This document shows positions 1 to 10,453 of a DNA stretch of 27,383 nucleotides, in pieces. The stretch's first letter is position 1, and each line of letters opens with the position of its first letter. The position numbers and the translations under genes were made by a program. Source of the DNA: Didymodactylos carnosus (lineage: Eukaryota; Rotifera; Eurotatoria; Philodinida; Philodinidae). The stretch covers positions 1-27,383 of the forward strand of contig CAJNOQ010001935.1 in NCBI GenBank assembly GCA_905250885.1, in the 5' to 3' direction. The notes below the pieces were generated by a model. The model saw only the letters and a list, made by a program, of their open reading frames with translations. It made no database searches and was not told where the DNA came from.

Positions 1-2234
1 ATATTCGCAAAAAAAATAGAATAACAAAATAAATTCTTTATACATAGTTTCGAACTAATCGACACACTATAAATAGTGTATTTTGACTGAACAACGTGTC
101 TAACTCTTTTGAAATTTGCTTTTTCAATCAAAATGAAAATTCTTTTAATAGTAACCGACATTTTACATCATTTTTATGCCTGACAAGTAATTTTATTGTA
201 TCTGTTAAATCCATAAACAAATTGATTAAATTCAACATGATGGAAAGGTTAAAGGATCGAATCCTGTTTGCGAGTACAAATTTTCACATATTTTTGTTTT
301 CTTTTGCATATTCTTTAATGTTTCTTTGAATAGAACATCTGACCATGACAATGAGCAATTTCCACTTCTTAGTACCAGAGTATCAACTCATTCTGCCTCT
401 CTTTCCTGACAACTGAACGAATCGATCTTTCCCTACAACCATCCTGAAGCCACTGAGTACAGTACCGTTATGTAGAATCTATGCATAAAAGACAAAAATA
501 ACCCTATGGCCATCTTGGGTAGAAGAGATTTCAACTTGAATCGATCTTCTTTCCTAATAATATGTTTTAGCTCCATCCTAAAAATTTATGTTATACAGAG
601 GTAGTTTATGAAGAACTAACTGTTCCTAGACCTATCCTTATAAGTTATGTCGCTGTGTGTATGTGTACTCAGTACTTCTAACCTGTGTTTTGCTTTGCAC
701 TGCTTGATGTTTGCCACGTTATGCACAGCATAAACAACTCAAATTATTCTTGACATGATAAATCGAGAGTAGTTTACATGACTCACTGGATTCACCAATG
801 GAATTTCATGTTATGGACTTGATTTGGCGGATGCGATAGAGCAGTATTTGTGAAAAATCTTTTTTTCCACATTCTAATAATATGAACTTAACTTATTAGA
901 AAGGGAATAGTGAAAAAGACAGACATGTCTTCAGCGTGCATTTTTTTTGATGTTGTGGTACAGAGCAAGTTTCTGATTCGCTAGCCAAGTGAATGCAAGG
1001 TTGTATACCAAGTTGAGTAATATAAATTCGATTTATAAATTGAGTGTATTCATATGATAAAGATAGTGTAGAGGCTAATTGAGTTAAGTTAGTGCATGTT
1101 AACATGGTTAGCTGACTTCGCTGATGTTATTTTTTTTCTTCTAAGTGAAAAGAACAGTCTTTCTTGTTAAGTGTTAATTTTTTGACTTTTCTCTAAGTTT
1201 GGTTATTTTATTTCATGCTTTCGCTAACTTTTCTTACAATTTCAAATGACAGACAATAATTTGCCAATCAAGTGATCTCATTAAAGCTTTTAGTTTTTGT
1301 CGGACAAGAGTATGGAGACTATGTTGAAGAAATCTCAGATAATCAATTTTGGACGTTTTGAAAACTATTGCTTCCTCGTTAATCGAAGAGATACTCAGAA
1401 TTCTTCAATGTAAATAAAATGAGAAATACTCATCGTTAGTGAACAGAAATTTTGTATTAGAATTTACAGCGACAAATTTAGAAAATACCAAATGCTATGC
1501 GGTAACAAGAAAGATTTTGAATCACGCCATTTGTATCATCTAGTTCTAGATTAACAACTTCAAATTTAACACTTGCTTCATCGTTCATCTATCTTGACAC
1601 CAATTACAATATTTTGGACATCAGAGTAATGGTTATTCAAAGAAGAAACATTAAACTAAGCATCACAGTTATTTAAATAGCTAAATAAAAAATGGTGTAC
1701 GATCCAAGCAATACCGTGTATTAAAGAAAATGTTAATTATGGAATTGAGATAACTCCGGTATTGAATCAAGATAACATCCCAGATGTGTTCGTTAAACTT
1801 GTCTGCTTGTTTTCAGTTTCTGTTGACCACCTCAATTAAGTATACGAATTGTATAAATTTAAACAATAGTAATGAACAACAACGGCAATCAAGATTGAAA
1901 ACCAATACGGTACAAGTGATAATGAGTTGTCAAAGTAAATAATGATGATGGTAATAGAATCGAAATTGAACGATGTGAAATACAAAAAAGTGTCCTAGCG
2001 GTAATATGAACGTTCTAACAACAGCAAAACAATCAAACTTATCACCAAATGCCAAAATAACTATGAGCAACTTTAAAGCACATGCTTGTTTTTGGAATTT
2101 CTCAGTGATTTGTCTAAAATTCAATGTTTTATCGCTTGCTTGCTAACGCAATTCTACATGATGTGATATCTACTAACATATCTTTTACGTAGATGGAGCG
2201 TCCGCATGTCTGTAACTAATTATTTGTATGGAGT
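1..2234. other. 5' stretch with no recognisable gene
   Basis: AT-rich sequence. The only open frames are short (up to 77 codons), lack family resemblance and are not joined by plausible splice sites. A small 6-bp hairpin (ACACTA/TAGTGT around TAAA) sits near 64-79. I see no tRNA, coding exon or clear transposon end here. It is probably intergenic DNA or decayed repeats. Confidence 0.5.
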
Positions 2235-2693
2235 CATTCTTGCTTTATACGTGGTTTTTCTAAATATAAATGTAGTATTGCATAATCAATGGATGAATGA
2301 CACATTCAGATGATCAATTCTACGATATTATTGAGAAAGATTGTAGTAAACAAATTATTGAATTTTCATCTAATTAATTCAGCAGTAAACTTGATTCTGT
2401 TATAACAATCGGAGATTTTCTCAATAAAAATCAAATTTTAATGCTCTTATTCAAGCACCATGATGTATATAAATGGGCAATGAGCACAGAGTTTATCGGT
2501 TACAGATCTGATTATATCAAGACTATCTTCGATTGTTAACAGAATCAAGTTTTATTCTGAATTAATTAGATGAAAGTTTAATCTTTGTTTACTATAATCT
2601 TTCTCAATAATATCGTAGAATTGATCTGAATGTGTTAGCCATCCATTTATTATGCAATACTACATCAGCAAAATGATGTACAAAACAAGAATG
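2235..2693. mobile_element. Foldback (palindromic) MITE-like element A
   Basis: The left arm (core 2270-2411) is repeated inverted at 2530-2665. Matching blocks include TGTAGTATTGCATAAT, CTACGATATTATTGAGAAAG and AACTTGATTCTGTTA with their reverse complements. The arms differ by scattered substitutions and small indels. Weaker similarity continues outwards to about 2235 and 2693 (CATTCTTG / CAAGAATG). A central spacer of about 118 bp (2412-2529) has no ORF. No transposase is present and I could not define a target-site duplication. The structure is that of a non-autonomous foldback or MITE insertion of some age. Confidence 0.7.
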
Positions 2694-2940
2694 CTTTCGC
2701 TCAAACGAATAGGCAGCATTTTAACAGTAAATATTTTCTCATTCATGATGTGAATCCTAGGTGTATGATGACCCCTCGTCGTTTTTCTGTTCATTGCGAG
2801 AATATTCATTTTAAAATGTCTTCTAAAACCATCCGTATTGGAAAGAAACAGTTAAAACTTTACTTCAAATGAAAAAAAACCGATAAAAAGTTGAACATTT
2901 GTCAATTTGATCTCTGAGCTTATCCGCCATCTTGAATTTT

Positions 2941-2953
2941 AAGTGCTACAGAG
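2941..2953. repeat. Left target-site duplication of the SINE
   Basis: The 13 bases AAGTGCTACAGAG are repeated exactly at 3169-3181, immediately after the A-rich tail of the SINE. A perfect 13-bp copy on both sides is the mark of LINE-machinery retrotransposition. The first two A bases are ambiguous because the tail is also A-rich. Confidence 0.85.
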
Positions 2954-3168
2954 CAGCGTGACTCAGTCGGCTAGTGGGCAGACAACATACTTCAAACATA
3001 CGGAGTTCGAATCCCAGTAACGGCGGTCGCGTGATAGTTTTGGACAAGCTATCTAATGCTCATTGTCTCGGTACCTTTGGACACAGATGCAATGGAGTAA
3101 CCCGATTTCAGTGCGATTGAACTGGGGAGATGGGAGTTAAAGTTTAAAAAGAAAAAAAAAGAAAAAAA
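2954..3168 (+). mobile_element. tRNA-derived SINE
   Basis: About 215 bp. The 5' head has RNA polymerase III internal promoter boxes in tRNA spacing: an A box at 2959-2970 (TGACTCAGTCGG) and a B box at 3003-3014 (GAGTTCGAATCC), starting 44 nt apart. The T-loop TTCGAAT is intact, but the T-stem has mismatches, so this is not a working tRNA gene. A tRNA-unrelated body follows (about 3030-3140). The element ends in an A-rich tail with single G interruptions (about 3141-3168). Identical 13-bp direct repeats flank it. The insertion ends 175 bp before the TFIIB start codon, in the same orientation. Source tRNA and partner LINE are unknown. Confidence 0.88.
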
Positions 3169-3181
3169 AAGTGCTACAGAG
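3169..3181. repeat. Right target-site duplication of the SINE
   Basis: Exact copy of the 13 bases at 2941-2953. It directly follows the poly(A)-like tail and marks the 3' limit of the insertion. Confidence 0.85.
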
Positions 3182-3321
3182 TGCCATATGAATAGGATGA
3201 GAAAAGTTCTTTTTTTCCTCTTCTTTTGTATTAAACGTATTTGAAAAATGTTCAAGGTTACAGTATTTAGCTCTCTTCCAACTTCGTTTTTCTCTATATA
3301 ATTTTTTAAAAAAAGTTGTTA

Positions 3322-3335
3322 ATCATCATTTTTAG
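3322..3335 (+). promoter_or_regulatory. Possible spliced-leader / 5' UTR splice acceptor of TFIIB
   Basis: A T-rich run ends in TTTTTAG at 3335, 20 nt before the TFIIB start codon. Its position and composition equal those of the real internal acceptors of this gene. It could accept a trans-spliced leader or end a 5' UTR intron; RNA data would be needed to tell which. Confidence 0.4.
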
Positions 3336-3355
3336 ATCGTAACGACTCATAGACA

Positions 3356-4773
3356 ATGTCTCGGTAAGCTCTCTCAAATTTATCGATAATTTTCTCGATT
3401 TATACTTTAACTTTGTTTTTAGTTATATCAAACAATTAAGTTGTCGATTTCATCCAGACGCTATTCTTATAGAAGATTATCGTGCTGGTGATATGATTTG
3501 TCCAGAATGTGCTCTTGTTGTTGGCGATCGGTGAGTTTTCTAATGTATATTAAATTTTGAGATAAAATACACGTAACTTCGTTCAATTTAGAATGATTGA
3601 TGTTGGCTCTGAGTGGCGAACATTTAGTAATGATTCAGAATCAAAAGATATGTCACGTGTCGGTGCTGCTGAAAATCCGTTGTTCGATGGCGAAGGTCTT
3701 GAAACAATAATGTCACCTGGTACTGGTAGTAAGTTTCTTTTTATACTAAAACTTTAGAAACATTTTACTAGAAAAGTCTCTTTGTTTTTCTCCTTGTAGG
3801 TGCTGCGCTTGATGAATTTGGAAATCAGAGATATCGTAATGGACGACGGCAGGTATATTACTTTAAAAAAGAATAATAATCAATAAAAATTATAGAAATA
3901 TGAAAAGATAAAATTTTTCTATTAATTTTTTTCTATTTAAAGATGTCGAGTAGTGAAAAAACTCTTCGAAGTGGTATTGAAGCAATTCGAGTTATGGGTG
4001 GCCGAATTAATTTATCCCATAAAATAAATAATCGTGCTGGAGTATTATTTAAACATTGTCATGAACAAAAATGTACAAAAGGACGAAATCAAGATGCTAT
4101 TGTTGCCGCATGCATCTATATTGCCTGTCGAGAAGAAAAAATGCCACGAACAATCAAAGGTCTATATTATTAAAATAAAAAATAAGATAAATGTTAAGTT
4201 TATATTTGTTTAGAAATATGCGCCATATCACATTCGTCTAAAAAAGATATTGGACGTTGTTTTAAACAAATAATTAATAGTTTGCCAAAAGCATCAGCAC
4301 CAGACTCAATTGATCTCAAAAATCTTATGGTAATAAAAATTAGTAGAAAAATTCAATAAAAATTTAATATATATGTTTTTATTCTCTATTTATTTCTAGC
4401 CACGTTTTTGTAATCATCTTCAATTTAATAATGAAACATTAATTAAAAAAACAGCTATTTTTATTGCTGAAACAGCTAAAGAAATATGTGATGTACAAAG
4501 TCGTAATCCAACATCAGTTGGTGCTGCTTCAATATTTATGGCTGCAGTGGCTGCAGGTGAAAGGAGAACAATGAAAGGTAGCTAATGATGATAGATTTTA
4601 GAAAATATGAATTTTTTTCTAATGTCTTTGCTATTTTTCTAGATGTACAATCGGCAACAGGCGTAATGGAGTCAACAATTCGTCAAATATATAAAATAAT
4701 GTTACCAAATGCATCAGAATTATTTCCAAGTGATTTTAAATTTCAGGTACTTCCGGCACAATTTCCCGTATAA
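3356..4773 (+). CDS. GTF2B: Transcription initiation factor IIB (TFIIB), 8 coding exons
   Basis: General RNA polymerase II factor that bridges TBP-bound promoter DNA and the polymerase and helps set the start site. Exons: 3356-3363, 3423-3530, 3592-3728, 3800-3852, 3943-4159, 4214-4329, 4400-4577, 4643-4773. All introns are GT..AG and 54-90 bp, and the frame stays open through every joint, giving 315 aa (animal TFIIB is about 316). The N-terminal zinc ribbon has C10, H13, C29 and C32, followed by the family block [17 protein letters not shown] (B-reader/linker). Two cyclin-like repeats follow, from about residue 105 to the end ([41 protein letters not shown]). The C-terminus SDFKFQ matches the family end. 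The first coding exon has only 8 nt. The start was chosen because it places the zinc ribbon as in known TFIIB. TFIIB is usually single-copy and essential; no break is seen. Confidence 0.96.
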
Positions 4774-4907
4774 GAAAATGAACATCAAACATCTAATTGT
4801 CATGAAGATAAACATTAATTTTTTTCTATTTATTTTAAATTAATGTATTTTTGTTTTATTCACTCGCTGGTATATTTATTTTTTATTTTTACTATACAGA
4901 GTCAATT

Positions 4908-4913
4908 AATAAA
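4908..4913 (+). terminator. Poly(A) signal of TFIIB
   Basis: AATAAA 135 nt after the TFIIB stop, in a T-rich 3' region. A second AATAAA-like site lies near 4949. The next gene starts only 240 bp further on. Confidence 0.55.
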
Positions 4914-4958
4914 CAAAAAAACGTTCTTTTTTTCTATATCAAATATTAATAAATAATC

Positions 4959-5020
4959 TATGAAAATTATTTGTAAGATTAGTCTATATCGTAAAATTTT
5001 TTAGTCTTATTTCCCTGATA
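4959..5020 (+). repeat. 62-bp dispersed repeat, copy 1
   Basis: Matches 8705-8766 at 59 of 62 positions. All three differences are A here and G there. It contains the block TCGTAAAATTTTTTAGTCTT and ends in TTTCCCTGATA. It lies between TFIIB and TTC1. Sequence similarity stops abruptly at both ends. No coding potential or named family is recognised. Confidence 0.85.
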
Positions 5021-5125
5021 TATTCAATTGTTGTACAGGACATCTACTGAAAAGCTTGCACTTTTGTAGAAAATCGAAACAAAAAATGTTTTGTTTTTTA
5101 GGTGAAGAAATATTGTTGATCTTAT

Positions 5126-5141
5126 TTTATCTTATGTTTAG
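5126..5141 (+). promoter_or_regulatory. Possible spliced-leader / 5' UTR splice acceptor of TTC1
   Basis: A T-rich run ending in GTTTAG at 5141, 11 nt before the TTC1 start codon. It resembles the internal acceptors of the gene. Only 379 bp separate the TFIIB stop from this start codon, so a trans-spliced downstream cistron is conceivable. Confidence 0.4.
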
Positions 5142-5152
5142 AATCAATTAAT

Positions 5153-6494
5153 ATGAATAATAATAGTGAAACACGAACAAATATTTCCACGCACGATAAT
5201 AATGATGATGAATGGTTTCAACCAAGTTTTGATCATACACATACAGCAGAACACAATGCTACATGGTCGAGTGATGATGATGATGATGATGCCTATGATA
5301 ATGATGAACATGAATTTTTTGATGCTAAAGAAGATGATGTAAACATTCCCAAATTAAACGATTTAAACTTAGAAACAAATAAAACGGTAAATATTTTTTT
5401 CTTTTCATTAAAATATTAACTGATTTTCGATTGTTTTTTTTTAATGTTTTAATTAGAATAGTGAAGGTCCGCCGACACTGTTGCATGAACGTTTAAATAA
5501 TTCCACAAATGTTGACTATAAGAAAGAAGAAGATAAATCGCCAGGTACACGACATGACCGTCTATAGACAGTTTAACAATTGATATCATTTTTTTTTTAT
5601 GTATGTATTTAGAAGATCCATATTATATTGATGAAGATCTATTAATTGAGAAAGAAAAAATGTTGACAGATGATGAAAAACAGGTAACAGATAAAAATAT
5701 TGTACGTTTTTTTTTTTTATAACTAACGGTTATGATATTTTAGCAACGTTATATTGAGTCTAAAACGTGTAAAGAAGAGGGAAATGCCTTATTTGGACGT
5801 GGTGAATTTGATCAATCATTAGAAAAATACAGTAATGCATTATGTTTATGTCCATTGAATGAAGCAAAAGATCGTGCTATTATTTATTCAAATCGTGCTG
5901 CTTGTCTTATGAAATTGGTAAGAATCTCTTTGTCTGGTCTCAATTTTATTAATTAATAAGTTTTATTAAAGGAAAAATTTGAAGCTGCCGTCCAATCATG
6001 TACAAAAGCAATTGAACTTGATCCAACCTATATTAAACCATTATTGAGGCGTGCTGATTCCTATAAACAAATAGATAAATTAGAAGACGCCTTACAAGAT
6101 TATCAAAGAATTGTTCAATTAGATCCATCAAATCAGCAGGCACGAGTCGCTTGTCATGTAAGTTTTTTCGGTTTTGGAAAAGACATAAAATCGATTTGTC
6201 TCGAGTAATACATATTTTACATACGACTTCTTTATATGTAGATATTACCGGATCAAATAAAAGAACGAAATGAGAAATTGAAAGACGAAATGTTAGGTAA
6301 TGTGAAATAGTTAAACAGTAAAAAAAAAAAGAATGACATTATATTTATTTATTTATTTATTTATTATTTTAGGAAAATTAAAAGATTTAGGCAATATGAT
6401 ATTGAAACCATTTGGCCTTTCAACAGAGAATTTTAAAATGCAGCAAGATCCATCAACTGGTTCATATAGTGTCAATTTTAATCAAAATAGATAA
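5153..6494 (+). CDS. TTC1: Tetratricopeptide repeat protein 1 (TTC1-like), 7 exons
   Basis: Small TPR adaptor; mammalian TTC1 binds Hsp70/Hsp90 tails and G-alpha/Ras proteins in the cytosol. Exons: 5153-5386, 5457-5544, 5613-5683, 5744-5917, 5972-6157, 6242-6296, 6373-6494; introns 54-84 bp; product 309 aa (human protein 292). The N-terminal third is acidic and low-complexity, with a run of six Asp encoded by GAT/GAC repeats near 5274-5291. Three TPRs follow from about residue 132 ([60 protein letters not shown]). The C-terminal block is diagnostic: [19 protein letters not shown], then [11 protein letters not shown] and a stop after NQNR. Intron 6 carries an ATTT tetranucleotide repeat (6342-6366). 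Identity is firm from the C-terminal block; function is inferred from the family. Confidence 0.94.
6342..6366 (+). repeat. (ATTT)n microsatellite
   Basis: About six ATTT units inside the last intron of the TTC1 gene, running up close to its splice acceptor at 6371-6372. It adds T-richness before the acceptor and could vary in length. Confidence 0.85.
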
Positions 6495-6643
6495 AGATCA
6501 TTTGTCTGTGTCATATATTCATCTTGTCTGCATAACTGTATTGTTTTTGTTTTTTCGTATTTTGTCACTAAACTTTAGAACTATGATTGGTTCTGTTTTT
6601 ATAAACATGCTACTTTTTTTTCTGTAAAATATGTTATATCTTC

Positions 6644-6649
6644 AATAAA
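6644..6649 (+). terminator. Poly(A) signal of TTC1
   Basis: AATAAA 150 nt after the TTC1 stop codon, followed by a T-rich segment. It is the only canonical signal in the near 3' flank. Confidence 0.6.
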
Positions 6650-6664
6650 TTATTTTTTATTACA

Positions 6665-8010
6665 GATTTTGACAAACATTTCTTTTTTGAAAAAAGCGTG
6701 AGAATCGGATGTGTATTGAGTATCAAAGTATTCAGTGCATTTCTGATTAGTTTAATTCACCGAAAATATACCTTTATTTATCTTGTCTAGGGAAATATAC
6801 AGATTTTATCGGTCAAAAATTATACCTTAGATATTTCTCTCAAAAGGATTCATGTTTTTTTATATCGTTCGTCTGTTATCATTGTTAGATACTGGCATGT
6901 CTGAAAAAAAGCGTTCACAAACTCAGTCCTTTTACTCCTACACGCCTTGAGAAAGTATACTAAAAAAAGTGATATTCTTTATTTATTGACGTCACGTTAC
7001 AGTAGAAGTATCCACTAACTTTTAATCCCCATCAGTACAGATCAAAATACAGTTGTCTGCACATATGATGAACGATGGATTTTTTTGTTGATACTCTAGC
7101 AATTATGTTTCTTTGCTCACGCTCAGATAGGTTTAGAAATGTCTTCCAAATGTTACGATCTTGTTCTCCTACTTTTTAAACAAGAATTTTCTCTTCGAAG
7201 TATTAATGAACAGAAATCACTAGTTTATCACATGTTCCGGTATCTGCATTTTAATCTGTATTGATGAAGATTAAAATTTTAGTTGTTACTAGAGTTAGTC
7301 AATATCTAAAAGTCTAAACTGAGATCAAATCCAAATGAAAAAAGTACAAAATTGATTCGAACGTAATATAGACAATAAAAGGATGTCTTAAATTCGAATT
7401 ATGAAATTTTTTGTTAATCACATCCATGATGGCCGATGAATCTAGATTTCAGATCGAAGTTGAACGAGTAGAGCTTCTTTTTTCTTCACATTTATTGTGA
7501 CTATGTTAGGTTTAACACTTCTAGTTTCATTTCTCGAATCGAGTATTGTAGTATTAGATTCACTATTTAATGATTCATTATTTTAAATCTTTATTACTGA
7601 TGTAATTATCCACTAAGCAAATGTGATACATTTTGTAATAAAGAGATACTTCATTAAACAACAGATATATATTCAATAGTTTAAAGCCTTGCTTTTTTTT
7701 TACAATTTTACTCCTGTTTTGATAGCGAGCGTGTATCACCAACAGCAATCCCACGCTGAGTTTATTTATCCACGTCGCTCAAGAGTGGAAATTTTTTATT
7801 ACTTTCGGAAATAAGTTCTCATTCAATTGAAACGCACTTTCGAATAAATCTGAATTGTTGTTTGCACAAATTTCTTTAGCATTTTGGCAGGTATTTACAT
7901 CATGTGTGAGAAATAACCTTACAGCAGAGCTTAGATTGTCTTTTTTTTGTGTAGGTGTTAAAAACCTTTGCCTAACCAGCCTATGTTTGATCCTTACGAA
8001 TATTTTTAAA
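6665..8010. other. Intergenic stretch between TTC1 and the XTBD gene
   Basis: About 1.35 kb of AT-rich DNA with no open frame of note, no splice-linked exons and no clear repeat. It probably holds the promoter of the XTBD gene, but I see no recognisable TATA box or binding-site cluster. Confidence 0.5.
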
Positions 8011-8025
8011 TTTGTTTACTTCTAG
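8011..8025 (+). promoter_or_regulatory. Possible spliced-leader / 5' UTR splice acceptor of the XTBD gene
   Basis: TTTGTTTACTTCTAG ends at 8025, 24 nt before the start codon at 8050. It is a good polypyrimidine-AG acceptor with no coding exon upstream, so it would serve a trans-spliced leader or a 5' UTR intron. Confidence 0.45.
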
Positions 8026-8049
8026 AGATTATTATTTGTCAATAAAAAA

Positions 8050-8316
8050 ATGGGCGACAAAGAAATGGATCATGTCCAGGAAAAAGAGCGACCAGATTTT
8101 GAAAAAACTTATCGTTTATCCACTGAAAGTAAAAATCAATGGTTTATACGGAAAAAATTTTTGGAAGCATATTGGGATCAATACGATGAAGATCGTTTGT
8201 TATGTCTTGCACAATGCTATGTGAATATGAGATGTTTAGGTTGTAAATATTCAAAATCATTAAACTCATTGATTGAAGAATTAGTTGAACCATTGGAATC
8301 AGATACAAAATCGTAG
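8050..8316 (+). CDS. XTBD (XRN2-binding) domain protein, CDKN2AIPNL-like
   Basis: Single-exon gene of 88 aa made almost entirely of one XTBD domain. This fold in CDKN2AIP, CDKN2AIPNL, NKRF and nematode PAXT-1 grips and stabilises the nuclear 5'-3' exoribonuclease XRN2. Diagnostic elements are STESKNQWFIRKKFLE (a conserved W/R helix), the DEDRLLCLAQCYVNM helix, and LGCKYSKSLNSLIEELVEPL with the hallmark LGC-Y motif. Domain span is roughly residues 17-80. Human CDKN2AIPNL is a similarly short protein of about 116 aa, which favours that family over the long multi-domain proteins. Two ATGs precede it in another frame at 8012 and downstream; 8050 is the first in the right frame. No intron is needed. 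Partner binding is inferred from the family. Confidence 0.85.
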   Translation: MGDKEMDHVQEKERPDFEKTYRLSTESKNQWFIRKKFLEAYWDQYDEDRLLCLAQCYVNMRCLGCKYSKSLNSLIEELVEPLESDTKS

Positions 8317-8704
8317 TTATTTTTCTCTTGTTACTTTTTGTTGTTTAATGTAAAGAAAAAAAAAATGTGTTCTGTTTCTTTTTTCATTTAATATGAGTAG
8401 AACACTCTATTTTTGAATATACTTAGTTATTAACCATTTCATCGTGAAATGTTTTACGAAGGAGTGTCAGATATTTCTACGATTATATATACTTAAAATA
8501 TATGATATTGTATAAACAGAAAAAACTAACTAGATTGGGTAGCTTTTTGGATAGCATGACCGTTGATTAACATCCAAGATTTACAGACTTTTGATAAACT
8601 AAGCTCATGTCATAAAGTCGAAACGGATAAAAGATGCGTCATGATCATTTTTCATTTATGACTTATATAATGCATATCATAATCATAACTGGATCCGCAT
8701 GACC

Positions 8705-8766
8705 TATGAAGATTATTTGTAAGATTGGTCTATATCGTAAAATTTTTTAGTCTTGTTTCCCTGATA
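8705..8766 (+). repeat. 62-bp dispersed repeat, copy 2
   Basis: Second copy of 4959-5020 (59/62 identical, same strand). It lies 389 bp after the XTBD stop codon. As with copy 1 it sits in the 3' flank of a plus-strand gene, and the similarity ends sharply at CCTGATA. Confidence 0.85.
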
Positions 8767-10436
8767 ATAGAACAATCAGTCCTGAAAAAAACAGTCACTG
8801 AAATCAGTTAGATGTTGATTTTGCAATTTATCGTTTCAAAAGTGGAGTGTACTGTTGATGTCATTGCGTACTAAATTTGAAACATCTGCTATTATTAACT
8901 CTACCTTGAAGTACGTGTATAAAATTCTAACATTTTTTATAATGTATATGAGAATAAAATAAAGTTTTGGGAGTCAAGTTTATTTGATTGGTTACACTTA
9001 CATACTGTCAAGACATCTGTTTTCCTTTCTTTGCTACTCCCACGTTATTGACGTTGATAGTCCTATACATTTTTTATTCTGACTAATTTTACATCAAACA
9101 CTTGTACATTTATGAAAATGAAGTTATGAATCTAATTCCTATGATGTATTATTCAAAATTTAAAAGAGTAAGAAACTCTTACAAACTATTTGATTGTACG
9201 TTTATCTTTCTTATTTTTTTAATTTACTGTTATTATTATTCTTTAACATATTTACAATTCACATACATTGATACACCTGTAAGATCATAACGAGTTTGGA
9301 TTATGCAGATGGATATCAAAAAGAGTCATCATCTTGTAAATAGCTCATGTCAAAAATAGAAATACATAAAATAAGAAAGCAGCTAAAGGCAATAGTTATT
9401 AGCTAATTTATCATAGAAGACGAAAAATCAATCACATTTGCATTATTTAATGACAAATATCTGTTCTTTTTTAATATACAACACGTGTTTATCCTTTTGT
9501 TATCCCACTATATATCAGAAATGACATGAAATTGATAACAAACAATCATTAGTTACTAGACACGAAAATATTTCTAGTTCTTGTGTATGAGAAAATTTCA
9601 GAACTATTGAATATGTCGTGAGATTTTTTTTTATAAACAAACATTCACTATTTATCCTAAAGAGAAATAATTATTTACAATATTTCCACAAATTTACAAC
9701 TGATAGTAGATACGACATATTGTCGTTGACTATAATTAATTCCTTCATTTTAACTAGTGTATAGCAAAATATCCATTTTTTTTTTGTCCTTTTCTATGTT
9801 CTTTTCTCTCTTCTCTCATTGTTTTGTTGATTTAGCCATAAATAATAACGATGTTTTTACGATTACATCCGTATGATGAACACTCCATGTAAAAGTAATT
9901 CTGAAACTGATCATTGCCTATACTCATATTCAAGTTTTGCATATTTTGTGAGATATTATATTGCATGTACTGAATAAAAAAGGAGGAAAAGTACGAACAT
10001 CTTTGCACATACATCAAATACATTTAATAGAGATTTATTATTTACTTCCAAAGAATCATGTTGATTGACAAACATAGCTGGCTACGTTGAAAAAAACATA
10101 CCATTTTTACTTGTTTCAGCTATTATTGAGAGAATCACAAATTGTTTTTACCGTATAATCCTCTGTTTGTCCATCATTTAAAGAGTATAATGGTAAAAAT
10201 TGACCGAAAAAATGTTTAACATATTGTTTTACGTTTATATATGAATTTTTGAAGGTGAAAATTATTTTCTTACATAAACAGTAATTAGAGATAGATGTTA
10301 ATGAAAATAATATAAAGGAAGTAGATTGAGAGCAGTTTATTCAATTATATTTACTTGATGTTTATGGAAGAAAAAGAAAAAGAACTTTTCCTGTTGAGAT
10401 GTGTAGGAGAAAGTGGTATGTTCTCTAAACCTGGAT

Positions 10437-10453
10437 ACACACACACACACACA
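10437..10453 (+). repeat. (AC)n microsatellite
   Basis: Eight AC units in intergenic DNA downstream of the calcium-sensor gene. Confidence 0.9.

Noticed and set aside
230-270. B-box-like GGATCGAATCC near 252-262
   Set aside because: No A box at tRNA spacing upstream and no cloverleaf could be drawn.
2954-3028. A genuine tRNA gene
   Set aside because: The B box and T-loop are good, but the T-stem is mismatched, no acceptor stem can be formed, and the unit continues into a SINE body with tail and target duplication.
3049-3255. Minus-strand 68-codon frame
   Set aside because: It runs across the A-rich tail and body of the SINE in antisense and is a by-product of that element.
8012-8224. 70-codon plus-strand frame overlapping the XTBD gene
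   Set aside because: Out-of-frame shadow; the XTBD-family residues are all in the frame starting at 8050.
9832-10023. Minus-strand frame rich in Tyr, Asn and Gln that could be a last exon of a low-complexity protein
   Set aside because: No recognisable domain, no convincing acceptor with an upstream exon, and the composition is explained by AT-rich DNA.
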